Source: UMGS1889 sp964540575
GTDB lineage: Bacteria; Bacillota; Clostridia; Oscillospirales; Ruminococcaceae
Direction: 5' to 3'
Assembly (NCBI GenBank): GCA_964540575.1
Contig: CAZINI010000040.1
Coordinates: 1 to 28,517 of the forward strand
Length of the DNA: 28,517 nt
Part shown: piece by piece, positions 1 through 7,956 of the stretch
How positions within the stretch are numbered: the first letter of the stretch is position 1
Layout: each line of letters opens with the position of its first letter
Translations under genes and position numbers: made by a program
The notes under the pieces: generated by a model
Database searches by the model: none
What the model saw: only the letters and a program-made list of their open reading frames with translations
Told to the model about the DNA's origin: nothing

Positions 1-315
1 GAAATGCTCAAGCATAAAGCAGAAGAAAACAAGCGTGAAGAGGAAAAGAACAAGCTGGACGCTGAAGCAAATGCACAAGAAAGAAAGCAGAACGAAGCTG
101 ACAGAGCATCGATTGCCGAGAGAAATGCTATATTGAGCAAAAAGGAAGAAGAATTCGATGAGCGTGTTAATAGAGCTGCTGACAAGAAGGTTAATGAGAT
201 CCTTAAGAAGATGGATATGGAAAGGAAAAAGGAAAGAATGGGTGAGATGATTTATAACGGGTCAGGGACCTCTGAGGGGGAGTATAGTCCGAATCTTGGG
301 AAGAGATTTAAGTAG
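1..315 (+). CDS. C-terminal end of a charged coiled-coil protein (5' partial)
   Basis: The reading frame is open from the first base of the window and ends with TAG at 313-315, so only the C-terminus of a longer protein is present. The visible ~104 residues are almost entirely Lys, Glu, Arg, Ala and Asn in heptad-like patterns (KREEEKNKLDAE, SKKEEEFDERVN), which predicts a long coiled coil. A Gly/Ser-rich tail ending in GKRFK follows. Relaxases and Mob/Pre-type proteins often end this way, but no catalytic part is visible and the family cannot be fixed. A strong terminator follows at 373-410. The first in-frame ATG (position 4) is probably internal. Confidence 0.7.
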   Translation, partial: EMLKHKAEENKREEEKNKLDAEANAQERKQNEADRASIAERNAILSKKEEEFDERVNRAADKKVNEILKKMDMERKKERMGEMIYNGSGTSEGEYSPNLGKRFK

Positions 316-372
316 TCTGACACCCCTCTTAGGCGTATTCCACGGCTCTGGGAATATTCGGTGAAGAATGAG

Positions 373-410
373 AAGAGCAGTAACATTTCTGCTACTGCTC
401 TTTGCCGTTT
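373..410 (+). terminator. Intrinsic terminator after the partial coiled-coil gene
   Basis: A perfect 10-bp stem (AAGAGCAGTA at 373-382, TACTGCTCTT at 393-402) with a 10-base loop is followed by TTTGCCGTTTTATT. It lies 58 bases after the TAG of the partial gene and fits as its terminator. The rest of 316-533 shows nothing else recognisable. Confidence 0.75.
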
Positions 411-533
411 TATTCTGTAGCCTGCGTTGGGGCGGTTTTTTGGCTGGACTTTTGTGGTTAAAATTGTGTGGGGAAATCATTTACACGGTTTGTTTTTAAG
501 ACCTGTACAATTCGATATATAGTGGTTCTGCGG

Positions 534-1310
534 TCATAGCTTTTTCTCGGACACTGTTCTCTGCGAACAAACCATTAACTGAATATCGTTATCTGAGGAC
601 GGTTTGCCGCCGAAATCCGAATAGCTGTCATATACCTCCATTCCGAGAGATGAAAAGATCTTCTTTATTTCATCAAGGGAATATAATCTGATAGGATTTC
701 CTTCTGTCATTTCGGGCTTTGGCAAAGCTTCACCGTAATGATAATCAAGCTGACCGTAAATAAGCGTTTTCGTTTCGCTGTTCCATTCAAAATTGGATAA
801 TGTAAGGCATTTTTCTCCCGAGTCCCACAGCTTGCACGGGAAATGAGTTTCGGCATAGCTTCCGTTCATAATGTCCATAAAATGCTTTCCGCCCGAACGC
901 AAAGCTTTTGAAACGACAGCGAATATCTTCAGATTTTCATCATCGTTTTCAAGATATCCCACCGCACCGTCAGCCATATTAAGCACGACATCAAATTCAT
1001 TTTCAAAGCTCACATCACGTATATCCGAGCAGATGAACCGAGCGTTAAGCTTTTCATTTTTCGCCTGTTCCGAAGCATATTTTATGTACTCGGGAGTGAT
1101 GTCAACGCCCGTCACATCAAAGCCGCGGCGTGCCAACTCAAGTGAATGGCGTCCGAATCCGCAGGCAAGATCGAGTATTCTTTCTCCACCGATAAGTCCT
1201 AATTTTTCTATAAGAAAATCTACCTGACGCTTCGTATCCTCCACCCAGGACTGATCTTTGATATCAAGTGTCCAGATTTTTTTATACCAATCGCTTTTCA
1301 TTGCTTTCAT
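534..1310 (-). CDS. Class I SAM-dependent methyltransferase
   Basis: This 258-residue protein has the Rossmann methyltransferase fold. Motif I is ILDLACGFGRHS, the acidic end of beta-2 is VTGVDITPEYI, motif II/III is in ICSDIRDVSF, and the post-core stretch is LRSGGKHFMDIM. It should transfer a methyl group from S-adenosylmethionine, but the substrate cannot be read from the sequence. I chose the ATG at 1310 because AAAAAAGGAG (ending at 1318) is 7 bases before it. The ATG six bases upstream (1316) would sit one base after the same GGAG. The gene stands alone on the minus strand, with 151 bases before the next gene start region. Small resistance or metabolite-modifying methyltransferases look like this, but that role is inference. 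Confidence 0.9.
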   Translation of the reverse strand: MKAMKSDWYKKIWTLDIKDQSWVEDTKRQVDFLIEKLGLIGGERILDLACGFGRHSLELARRGFDVTGVDITPEYIKYASEQAKNEKLNARFICSDIRDVSFENEFDVVLNMADGAVGYLENDDENLKIFAVVSKALRSGGKHFMDIMNGSYAETHFPCKLWDSGEKCLTLSNFEWNSETKTLIYGQLDYHYGEALPKPEMTEGNPIRLYSLDEIKKIFSSLGMEVYDSYSDFGGKPSSDNDIQLMVCSQRTVSEKKL

Positions 1311-1461
1311 ATGCATTCTCCTTTTTTATAAGCCTTCATCAGAAGGTCATTCCATCATAATATATTTTTTTGAAATCAGCTTTTTTCAATTCATCAAGTA
1401 ACCTATAGCAAAATAAGCATTGAATTTATTGAATCAGGGATACGGAACAATTTTGCTCACA

Positions 1462-2769
1462 TCATTTATTCCTCTGTGCTGCTAACCGAGGTGTGGTATC
1501 CGGCACACCATGTTCATCCGTATAGGTTACATGATTTTCTATGTATTGAAAGTTGCCATCACTAATTGGTTTAATTGTAATTTCGTGAGTAAACCGAGGG
1601 AAGCATTTATAATCAAAGCATAGTACATCTACAACTATGGTAATAGTGCCATCCTCATTAACCCGTTTCTCCTTAACTTCCGGCGTAAGCTTTGGACAAT
1701 AAATTACATTATAACAATTACACTCTTGCCACGGATAGGAATTAGTGTCGCTTATATAGAGCGATAAAGTTCTGAAATCTTCCAAAGGAATGTCAAAATA
1801 ACGGAGGATAGTATCCTCAAAAATTTTTGCAGGAATGAGGCGGCACGACATATCTGTGCACCTCTCATAATCATCAGAATACACATAATCACCATACACC
1901 GCCGTATAAAATGGTTCAAACAAGTCATTAAAACATATTTCTTTGTAGCTTTGTCTATCCCAATCTTTTGTAAAAACGCCGCTTGGATAACCGGCAGGTG
2001 ATAGGTATTCTGCATATAAATCATATAGGTCTTTATCTACCGATTGCAAGCGTACAAAACTACAAGCACTCCAATGACGGTCAAGAGGATAGATCTGATA
2101 GTAGAAGCATTCATTATATGTCATGCCCCAATCGATCAGCTGATTCATAGCCGGAGCTGAGATGTTGTATTCTCCATTTTCGTCCCAAATAATAGATGTG
2201 ATAATATGGTACATTTCTTCTCCGTCATAACGAAAAGTAAAGTAATATATAGTTCTGTTTTCAGAAACTAAAGCCAAACTTTGTTCTGATTTTTCGCCTT
2301 CATTTGCTAATTCATAAAAACGCTTCAATCCATTTGAATTTTCAAGATATTCAGGATAAACACTATCACTATTAATAACGGCGTAACCGAACTCAGAAAG
2401 TAAGCTTTCCACCTCATCAATTGCCGTTTGCGTCAATATTGTGTCATATGGAAAGAATTGCAAGGTTTCTTTTTTTCCGTTTACTATCAAGTCATTACAA
2501 AGTGAAGCAATCTCTTCACATTCAATCTGTAATTTCCCTCTTGTTTGGGCATCGACATCAATGCGTTGAGAGTAGGGAAACGGCGAATTATTTTCGATAA
2601 CCTCACTTTGTTCAATAAATTCTGTGCCTTCTGTTTCTGTAATAGCTGACATTTCATAAATACCACTGCAGCCCGCTGAAAAAAGAATTAGTGAAAAGCA
2701 AAAAGAGAGCAGCAGCGTTTGATATTTACATGCAGATTTCGATCCAATTTTGCGTTTATAAAATTTCAT
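1462..2769 (-). CDS. Putative secreted lipoprotein of the BlaI-controlled pair
   Basis: About 435 residues. The N-terminus has a positively charged stretch (MKFYKRKIGSK), a hydrophobic segment (LLLSFCFSLILFSAGC) and a lipobox (SAGC), so it is probably a lipid-anchored extracytoplasmic protein. The rest is a Tyr/Asp/Glu-rich globular domain with several cysteines, with no catalytic motif I can identify. From memory it resembles lipoproteins filed as DUF6070 in gut Clostridia; this is not certain. A GTG at 2781 is in frame, but I chose ATG 2769 because AAAAGG lies 10 bases before it. It overlaps the upstream membrane-protein gene by 14 bases, so the two are co-transcribed and probably translationally coupled. 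Both lie behind the BlaI-type operator at 4006-4017. Confidence 0.75.
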   Translation of the reverse strand: MKFYKRKIGSKSACKYQTLLLSFCFSLILFSAGCSGIYEMSAITETEGTEFIEQSEVIENNSPFPYSQRIDVDAQTRGKLQIECEEIASLCNDLIVNGKKETLQFFPYDTILTQTAIDEVESLLSEFGYAVINSDSVYPEYLENSNGLKRFYELANEGEKSEQSLALVSENRTIYYFTFRYDGEEMYHIITSIIWDENGEYNISAPAMNQLIDWGMTYNECFYYQIYPLDRHWSACSFVRLQSVDKDLYDLYAEYLSPAGYPSGVFTKDWDRQSYKEICFNDLFEPFYTAVYGDYVYSDDYERCTDMSCRLIPAKIFEDTILRYFDIPLEDFRTLSLYISDTNSYPWQECNCYNVIYCPKLTPEVKEKRVNEDGTITIVVDVLCFDYKCFPRFTHEITIKPISDGNFQYIENHVTYTDEHGVPDTTPRLAAQRNK

Positions 2770-3985
2770 ATATCTCAGCACCCTTTTGTCTTAAAGTATT
2801 TATGGTTTCTTGTGTCACCGGGATAATACAAAGGCTTTGACTGCTTCCGATGGCAAAATATGAATATACAGCTATATTGTCCTTATAGAACACTGCATAT
2901 GGGACAGAATAACTGCTGTACCATTCATCAGAGGGAAATACGTGGTCATATCCCGAGTCAATTGCTTTGGAATATAGACTTATAATTTGTTCGTCAGAAT
3001 AATTAGGAAAAAAGACTTTCAATGTGTAAAAGCACATATCTTTATACAGATCGTACATAGGTGCTGTGTAACTATGCCAATCAAAGTTTATATTTATTTC
3101 CTGTATATAATCAGCATTAGTCGGGGCATACACTTTTATGGTGGGAAGCGGCCATCTCTTTTCATCTTCCGTGAAAAAATAAAATCTCGTTTCATATGCA
3201 GAGTGAATAGAGGTTTCTTCCGTCCATGTTTTCCATTCTTTTGCCGGTAATAAATAGCGTTTGTATTTATCCTGCCAATAATGACCGTTATAACAGTCGA
3301 TATAATCGTCAATAGAAATAGAAAAGACAAGTTCTTTTTCCCTGTTTTCCATGATCTCTATATTGAACTTCTTGATCTCGGACTCTTGTGTCAGAATATC
3401 GTCAGGCGGTATCTCCGATGTATCTTCCTCGTACAATTTGTCGCTAAAATCAAAATCATTTTTATAAGAGCTGCGATCAATTAAGTTTCCAAATTTATCG
3501 TAAAACTCCCATTCAATTGGAAAATCACTATTGTCAAGAAAATCTCCGTAGTATTCCGCCCCAAGATATTGTCCATAAAACAAAGCGTTTACATATTCAT
3601 AGTAGTAAGTATATTTGTTAGATCCTCTATCGGTACATGCAACCATTTTTGTGTTATACCTTTCTATTTCCTGTTCAGGCTGCAAAACAAAGAGCGTATA
3701 AAACAATCCCGCCACACAAAAAAAGCACGATAGAACAACCGATACGTTAATATGAGCAGATCTGCAAGGATCATCTTTTTGATGAAACAACTTGTATATT
3801 CTTGCTGCTATCCACGAAGTAAACAGTATAAGTGCAATAACCCAAAACCAAACTATAATCAACATAGGCACATATCGTAAGTGTAAATTCATATTATTTT
3901 TCACTAAGTAAGTGCAGCCTGAAATGAAAACAGCTGCTATTAACGGGCAGCATTCACGGTATTTTTTCAATAATCTTGTAAACAT
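2756..3985 (-). CDS. Multi-pass membrane protein with a large extracytoplasmic domain, BlaI-controlled
   Basis: 409 residues, function unknown. Three hydrophobic segments lie in the first ~100 residues (about 14-31, 37-62 and 80-101). About 300 polar, Tyr/Asp-rich residues follow, probably outside the cell. No enzyme motif is visible: no SxxK, no HExxH and no Walker box. The start ATG at 3985 is preceded by AAAGGA at a good distance. The 3' end overlaps the lipoprotein gene. The promoter region carries a palindrome matching the one before blaI, so expression is inferred to follow beta-lactam sensing by the adjacent BlaR1. The last residues (KGAEIYEIL) are encoded across the start of the lipoprotein gene. 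Confidence 0.8.
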   Translation of the reverse strand: MFTRLLKKYRECCPLIAAVFISGCTYLVKNNMNLHLRYVPMLIIVWFWVIALILFTSWIAARIYKLFHQKDDPCRSAHINVSVVLSCFFCVAGLFYTLFVLQPEQEIERYNTKMVACTDRGSNKYTYYYEYVNALFYGQYLGAEYYGDFLDNSDFPIEWEFYDKFGNLIDRSSYKNDFDFSDKLYEEDTSEIPPDDILTQESEIKKFNIEIMENREKELVFSISIDDYIDCYNGHYWQDKYKRYLLPAKEWKTWTEETSIHSAYETRFYFFTEDEKRWPLPTIKVYAPTNADYIQEININFDWHSYTAPMYDLYKDMCFYTLKVFFPNYSDEQIISLYSKAIDSGYDHVFPSDEWYSSYSVPYAVFYKDNIAVYSYFAIGSSQSLCIIPVTQETINTLRQKGAEIYEIL

Positions 3986-4004
3986 AAAAATCCTTTCGTT
4001 TAGT

Positions 4005-4033
4005 ATTACATTTGTAAGATATGACTCTGTTAA
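4005..4033 (-). promoter_or_regulatory. Promoter with embedded BlaI/MecI-type operator for the membrane protein/lipoprotein pair
   Basis: The palindrome TTACA-TT-TGTAA lies at 4006-4017. It overlaps a likely -10 (TGTAAT, 4005-4010 on the minus strand), with TTAACA (4028-4033) as the -35 and a 17-base spacer. The same 12-base palindrome with different central bases stands before blaI, and both copies share the wider context ATTACAnnTGTAAGAT read in one orientation. BlaI/MecI repressors are known to bind TACA-N2-TGTA dyads. Repression of this promoter by BlaI is inferred from the match. Confidence 0.75.
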
Positions 4034-4072
4034 AATAAGCTGTCAGCAGTTGAGAATAAACCTCTAACAGCT
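4031..4072 (-). terminator. Possible weak terminator after blaR1
   Basis: On the minus strand, AGCTGT and ACAGCT (4067-4072 and 4038-4043) pair, with an extra 2 bp beyond one mismatch, and TTATTTTA follows. It lies just after the blaR1 stop codon and before the next promoter. The stem is imperfect, so read-through is possible. Confidence 0.4.
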
Positions 4073-4079
4073 CATTTGT

Positions 4080-5846
4080 TTAGTAAAGTTGGATTCCGAG
4101 TTTATCACAAATTGAATATGCAATTTCTGCAGCATTATTACCATTGGCATTGGCTTCATCCTGCAAGCACACTGTAATGAAATAGGTGTTATTATCGGTT
4201 TCAACATATCCGACAAACCACCCCATAACATCATTACTTCCTTTTTTCCCTGTGCCGGTTTTACCGTATAACCTATTTCCGTTATAATCAGATATGTACA
4301 AAGCATCTTTGACTGCATCTAAATTATCTTCCTTAAACAGGAACTCATTGTTATAAAACTTTACAAGTAATTCAGTCTGTTCCAATGGAGATATTCTCAG
4401 GCTGCTTCCATTCCAATAATATGCGGTATCATTTCCGATGCAGCCATTTCCATATCCAATTCTATTATAAAACTGTTCCAGCATATCAGCTCCGGAATAT
4501 CGGTCTAATGCTTGAAAATACCAGTTGGTTGAATTCCGAATTGCAGTACGGAGCGTCTGATCACTATTCCATTCAGAAAATTCTCGGTTGATATGATCCC
4601 ACATTAAAGTGTTATTCTCCGGGGTTATAAAGCCATGTTCTAAGGCATTGATCGCACTATATATTTTGCATGTCGAGCAAGGCGCAACTCTTTTAGTTAT
4701 TATTGGAACATTATATGCTGAATAGGCATTTGATTGTGTATCAAAAATAACAGCACACCCTGATATTTCGTTAAACAGGTCACTATAATCAGCTTCCGTG
4801 ATATTTATTGTATGGTTTGGTTGATATGATAGTCCAAAATCAGAAGCAAAGGCACTTAAAACGCCGTTCTGAGCCAATGCCGCAAATGACAGACCAACAA
4901 GTAACATACGCCCCAAAACCTGCGAACGCCAAGTTTCCCTTTTGTAATTTGCTATCCGTTCAATGCGATATTTGATCTGTGCCTTACTTGAAAATAATCC
5001 ATTTGCTGTATATATAATAGTGTTATTTTTCTTTCCTGCAAATTGTATCAATGTTTCACCATAACATAGGCGTTCCTCCTCCGTAGGATAGGTATTTAAA
5101 ACCGCCCAATCGCAATACACTTCACGATCTCGCCGCATCTGAGAAAAAACCCACCACACAATCGGATTAAACCAATAAACAACTTGCTCTGCACAGAAGA
5201 AAAAATTAACCCATGTATCTTTATGTTTAATGTGAGTAAGCTCGTGTAACAAAATGTGTTCAATATCTGTTTGAGATGATTTTTCTATTATATCTTCGGG
5301 AAGAGCAACATAAATGGTTTTGCAGCCAAAGGTTAATGGAGCGGTAACCAAGCGTGATAGAATCAGATGAATATTTTTTTTGACAGAAATCTGTTTGCGG
5401 CAATCGTCAAATATTTTGATCATATCATCTGACGGTGCTTCAGAAAAGCGTATAATTGTACGGAGCTTCCTATGGCCTATATAATAGAAACCCATAACTG
5501 CCAAAGCACCAACTACCCAAATTATTATTAAAATCGGCATTGAACTGTCACTGCTGAAACTATCAATTATTTCAGTAAAATCATAACGCCAATCACTTGG
5601 CATATCCGACGGAGAAAGATTGTTAATTGTGGGAGATGTGACCTCTTGAGTAATAGTATTCAGTTTCGCAGAAAACATAAATCTATTCGGAATAAGTACG
5701 ACAATCAACGACAGCAAAAGTGCGGACCAAATATAATAATGGAATTTCGGAGTAATTTTGTCTTTCAGTAACTTCTTGAGCAGTACCACAATCGCTGCTA
5801 AAATGACATTACTGATATTTCCTATTAAAAATCGAGTGAGAAACAT
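4080..5846 (-). CDS. blaR1: BlaR1-family beta-lactam sensor: M56 metallopeptidase plus penicillin-binding domain
   Basis: 588 residues, a usual length for BlaR1/MecR1. Membrane segments lie near 5-22, 37-53, 103-122 and 312-330. The cytoplasmic M56 zinc peptidase has HELTH at 201-205 and a downstream acidic ligand candidate in RRDREVYCDW. The extracellular C-terminal sensor resembles class D beta-lactamases: S391-T-C-K394 is the acylation motif, STN at 439-441 occupies the second-motif place, and KTGTG is at 529-533. In the family, acylation by a beta-lactam triggers peptidase action that leads to loss of the BlaI repressor. The start is 5 bases after the blaI stop and its AGGGGG ribosome-binding site overlaps the end of blaI, so the two are coupled. 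No beta-lactamase gene is seen next to it; the genes downstream are a membrane protein and a lipoprotein. Confidence 0.93.
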   Translation of the reverse strand: MFLTRFLIGNISNVILAAIVVLLKKLLKDKITPKFHYYIWSALLLSLIVVLIPNRFMFSAKLNTITQEVTSPTINNLSPSDMPSDWRYDFTEIIDSFSSDSSMPILIIIWVVGALAVMGFYYIGHRKLRTIIRFSEAPSDDMIKIFDDCRKQISVKKNIHLILSRLVTAPLTFGCKTIYVALPEDIIEKSSQTDIEHILLHELTHIKHKDTWVNFFFCAEQVVYWFNPIVWWVFSQMRRDREVYCDWAVLNTYPTEEERLCYGETLIQFAGKKNNTIIYTANGLFSSKAQIKYRIERIANYKRETWRSQVLGRMLLVGLSFAALAQNGVLSAFASDFGLSYQPNHTINITEADYSDLFNEISGCAVIFDTQSNAYSAYNVPIITKRVAPCSTCKIYSAINALEHGFITPENNTLMWDHINREFSEWNSDQTLRTAIRNSTNWYFQALDRYSGADMLEQFYNRIGYGNGCIGNDTAYYWNGSSLRISPLEQTELLVKFYNNEFLFKEDNLDAVKDALYISDYNGNRLYGKTGTGKKGSNDVMGWFVGYVETDNNTYFITVCLQDEANANGNNAAEIAYSICDKLGIQLY

Positions 5847-5851
5847 AATGT

Positions 5852-6235
5852 TTACCCCCTATTTTTACGCTTCGCATCTAAAATAGCTTGCAAATCATTG
5901 ATTTCTTCTGTCGTTAAATCATGTTGATTTAGCAGACTTACCACCATTTGATCAACCGCTCCATCAAAAAAGCGATTAGCAAATTTTTTGCCTGCTGCCT
6001 CAAGGTACTCTTCTTTCTTTATTAGTGGGAAATATACAAACATACGGCTATCTTTCTCATGAGCAATAACGCCCTTCTTTTCCAAACGAATAAGCATTGT
6101 TTGAATAGTCTTAGGACTCCACTCTTTATTTTTAGACAGACGCTCAACAATGTCATTCGTGTTAATTGGTGCATACTTCCAGATAATATTCATTACGTCA
6201 AACTCTGCATCTGAAATCTGAGGTAAGTCAGACAT
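5852..6235 (-). CDS. blaI: BlaI/MecI-family winged-helix transcriptional repressor
   Basis: 127 residues, typical for BlaI/MecI/CopY repressors. The N-terminal winged helix begins with the signature ISDAEFDVMNIIWK, and the recognition region is WSPKTIQTMLIRLEKKGVI. The C-terminal dimerisation helices carry the site where the BlaR1 pathway normally inactivates the repressor. The start is ATG 6235, behind AAAGGAGG with 7 bases spacing. A consensus promoter and an overlapping TTACA-N2-TGTAA palindrome lie directly upstream, which implies autorepression. The first gene of a two-gene transcript with blaR1. Confidence 0.95.
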   Translation of the reverse strand: MSDLPQISDAEFDVMNIIWKYAPINTNDIVERLSKNKEWSPKTIQTMLIRLEKKGVIAHEKDSRMFVYFPLIKKEEYLEAAGKKFANRFFDGAVDQMVVSLLNQHDLTTEEINDLQAILDAKRKNRG

Positions 6236-6257
6236 AAGTACGCCTCCTTTCTAAATC

Positions 6258-6302
6258 TTACACTTGTAATATTTATTATACAACAATCATTTCAAATGTC
6301 AA
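6258..6302 (-). promoter_or_regulatory. blaI-blaR1 promoter with autoregulatory operator
   Basis: On the minus strand TTGACA (6297-6302), a 16-base spacer and TATAAT (6275-6280) form a strong promoter. The palindrome TTACA-CT-TGTAA at 6258-6269 covers the expected transcription start. It matches the operator at 4006-4017 in both half-sites, which fits BlaI binding. Confidence 0.8.
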
Positions 6303-6416
6303 CAGGATACCGCCCTTATCAAAAGATTTTAAAGTTTATTAAATAATTGTTTAATTTTTGCCTTTGATCGAACGCATATTATTGTCATAAAAACAGAAGA
6401 AGTAAGCCAAAGTCAC

Positions 6417-6482
6417 TTGTTTTTTTCTATGCGGATATGGTATAATAGTTTTGGAAAATTTGTCGGGTAAACAGTCCGACAA
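6417..6482 (+). promoter_or_regulatory. Promoter and 5'-UTR hairpin of the methyltransferase gene
   Basis: TTGTTT (6417-6422), an 18-base spacer and TATAAT (6441-6446) form the promoter. The transcript would begin with a hairpin: TTGTCGG at 6460-6466 pairs with CCGACAA at 6476-6482. This promoter-plus-hairpin layout resembles the 3' end of the ~280-bp repeats downstream (TATAAT, then a GGGCAG/CTGCCC hairpin and a CCGACA sequence), so it may be a diverged copy of the same module. Confidence 0.6.
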
Positions 6483-6507
6483 AATCAGAATATATGGAGG
6501 ACAAAAA

Positions 6508-7269
6508 ATGGAAAGCAAACAACCATCTTTTATTGACTTGTTACTTGAAACACACATCGGGTTGGAACGGCAGGGACCGGGAAGCCCCGAAACAATGAAG
6601 CAGGCTCTTGGATTTTTGGGATCGTTGAAACAGTTTGAACAGGTCGCAGATTTAGGCTGCGGCTCCGGCGGACAAACTTTGCAATTAGCGGAAAATTTAC
6701 CCGGAGTCGTTACAGGATTAGATATGTTTCCCGACTTTATTGATCGGCTCATGGAGAAAGCAAAAAGCAAGGGACTTAAAGGCAGAGTTAACGGCATTGT
6801 CGGCAATATGGAGGATCTGCCTTTTCGGAAGAATTACTTTGATCTTATCTGGTCAGAAGGTGCCATCGACAATATCGGTTTTGAAAAGGGACTACGTTAT
6901 TGGCATGATTTTCTCAAACACGGCGGTTATGTTGCAGTGACGTGCCCGTCCTGGATAACGAAAGAACATCCGCCTATTGTTGAACAGTTCTGGTCTGATG
7001 CGGGATCGCATATCGATCCTGTAGAAAAAAACATTGAGATCATGCAGGACTGCGGCTATAAGTTCATTGCTTCGTTTATATTGCCCGAGGAATGTTGGAC
7101 TGACAACTATTTCTTTCCAAGAGAGTCTGCCATTCAGAATTTGATGCTCAAATATCCTCAGAGCGATACCATGAAGCAATATGCAGAAATGAATCGACAT
7201 GAGGTCGAATTATTTATGAAATATAAACAGCATTATGGCTATGTCTTCTATATCGGGCAAGCGATATAA
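6508..7269 (+). CDS. Class I SAM-dependent methyltransferase
   Basis: 253 residues. Motif I is VADLGCGSGGQTLQLA, the beta-2 acidic residue is in VTGLDMFPDFID, motif II is in NMEDLPFRKNYFDLIWSEGA, and LKHGGYVAVT is motif III. This is a UbiE/SmtA-like small-molecule methyltransferase of unknown substrate. ATG 6508 is chosen because GGAGG lies 7 bases before it. A TTG at 6451 is in frame but lies within the promoter/leader. The gene has its own promoter at 6417 and ends 14 bases before the terminator of repeat copy A. Its place among resistance-type genes suggests a protective role, but that is inference. Confidence 0.9.
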   Translation: MESKQPSFIDLLLETHIGLERQGPGSPETMKQALGFLGSLKQFEQVADLGCGSGGQTLQLAENLPGVVTGLDMFPDFIDRLMEKAKSKGLKGRVNGIVGNMEDLPFRKNYFDLIWSEGAIDNIGFEKGLRYWHDFLKHGGYVAVTCPSWITKEHPPIVEQFWSDAGSHIDPVEKNIEIMQDCGYKFIASFILPEECWTDNYFFPRESAIQNLMLKYPQSDTMKQYAEMNRHEVELFMKYKQHYGYVFYIGQAI

Positions 7270-7283
7270 ATTGCATTTATCGG

Positions 7284-7315
7284 GGAGTGTGAGCAAAAAC
7301 TCACGCTCCTTTTTT
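7284..7315 (+). terminator. Terminator in repeat copy A
   Basis: GGAGTGTGAG (7284-7293) pairs with CTCACGCTCC (7300-7309), allowing one G-T pair, with a CAAAAA loop and a run of six T. It follows the methyltransferase stop codon. Confidence 0.85.
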
Positions 7316-7472
7316 GCATTTCTACAACCATTACGTCCTTGCGTGCAAACATCGAACAAATACAGATATAGACCAACTATCCGTTGATGAAACTTGCAAA
7401 ACGTGATATATAAATCCATAAAATTTATTTGGTGGGTTTCGTTCGGCTTTTTCCGAAAGGGACGTATTTGTT

Positions 7473-7532
7473 ATGATAAATCTGTTTGTTCTCCCCTTGA
7501 CTATATTTATATTTTGGGGTATAATGGAATAA
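7473..7532 (+). CDS. 19-residue hydrophobic peptide ORF, copy A
   Basis: The frame encodes MINLFVLPLTIFIFWGIME, a single hydrophobic span. AAAGGGA lies 10 bases before the ATG. Copy B keeps the frame and length with four substitutions, two of them silent and two conservative (P to T, F to I). The small size and membrane-type composition recall type I toxin peptides. However, the same DNA contains a TTGACT-17-TATAAT promoter, which could by itself explain conservation. Translation is unproven. Confidence 0.4.
   Translation: MINLFVLPLTIFIFWGIME
7497..7525 (+). promoter_or_regulatory. Strong promoter at the 3' end of repeat copy A
   Basis: TTGACT (7497-7502), a 17-base spacer ending GGGG, and TATAAT (7520-7525). 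It points rightward and lies inside the small ORF, so promoter and peptide are competing or overlapping explanations of the same conserved block. Confidence 0.65.
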
Positions 7533-7575
7533 ATCGGGCAGCTAAACTGCCCGACATATCGGAAGTTGTCTTTTA

Positions 7576-7678
7576 AATGTGAAAAGTGAAAAGTGAAATT
7601 TATGGTCTCGGCTGAACCTACGAATATCAATTCTCTGTTGTAGGCAGCACAATAATTCCACTTTCCACTTTTCACATT
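7576..7678. mobile_element. MITE-like inverted-repeat element
   Basis: The ends are 25-base inverted repeats (7576-7600 and 7654-7678) with two mismatches, made of GTGAAAAGTGAAAAG-type sequence. They enclose a ~53-base core with a smaller CCTAC/GTAGG hairpin. It sits between repeat copies A and B and codes for nothing. Clear target duplications were not identified. Confidence 0.6.
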
Positions 7679-7896
7679 CCACATTGATAAAAATTCCAAT
7701 TTATCGGGGAGTGTGAGCAAAAACTCACGCTTCTTTTTCGTATTACTACAACCATTACACCATTGCGTGCAAATATCAAGCAAATACAGATAATGACCTG
7801 CTATCCGCTCATGAAACCATCAAAACGTAATATATAAATTCTATATTCTTTTTTGGTGGGCATTATTCGGCCTTTTCCGAAAGGAGCGTATTTGTT

Positions 7897-7956
7897 ATGA
7901 TAAATCTGTTTGTTCTGACCCTGACTATATTTATAATTTGGGGTATAATGGAATAA
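7897..7956 (+). CDS. 19-residue hydrophobic peptide ORF, copy B
   Basis: It encodes MINLFVLTLTIFIIWGIME behind AAAGGAG with 10 bases spacing, a better ribosome-binding site than in copy A. Start, stop and length are identical to copy A, although the surrounding repeat has drifted by substitutions and small indels. A hairpin that can hide the ribosome-binding site stands in front. It is a candidate membrane-active peptide, or a by-product of a conserved promoter. Confidence 0.4.
   Translation: MINLFVLTLTIFIIWGIME
7921..7949 (+). promoter_or_regulatory. Promoter of repeat copy B, driving the P-loop/GNAT gene
   Basis: CTGACT (7921-7926), 17-base spacer, TATAAT (7944-7949). It is the nearest good promoter before the gene at 8111 and would give a leader of about 155 bases that holds a 10-codon ORF and competing stems. 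Confidence 0.6.

Larger units (their letters stand above)
7275..7556 (+). repeat. ~280-bp intergenic repeat, copy A (terminator, sORF, promoter, hairpin)
   Basis: This block recurs nearly in full at 7699-7979 and in part at 9246-9400. In order it holds a strong terminator (7284-7315), a shared ~120-base stretch (CTACAACCATTAC, TGCGTGCAAA, AAATACAGATA), a possible promoter TTGATG-17-TATATA, a small hairpin next to a ribosome-binding site, a 19-codon ORF (7473-7532), and a hairpin (TCGGGCAG 7534-7541 with CTGCCCGA 7547-7554). All three copies lie in one orientation, and copies A and C directly follow gene ends. No target-site duplications or transposase were found. Confidence 0.8.

Noticed and set aside
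871..1227. Plus-strand frame of 118 codons opposite the first methyltransferase.
   Set aside because: It is a shadow of a clear methyltransferase gene, with no ribosome-binding site and low-complexity Ser/Phe composition.
7210..7783. Minus-strand frames across repeat copies A and B that share CTQ..NGC and REFLLTLPDK.
   Set aside because: They are the complement of the conserved terminator and repeat core. Copy C differs by a one-base indel that breaks the frame, and no ribosome-binding site is present.
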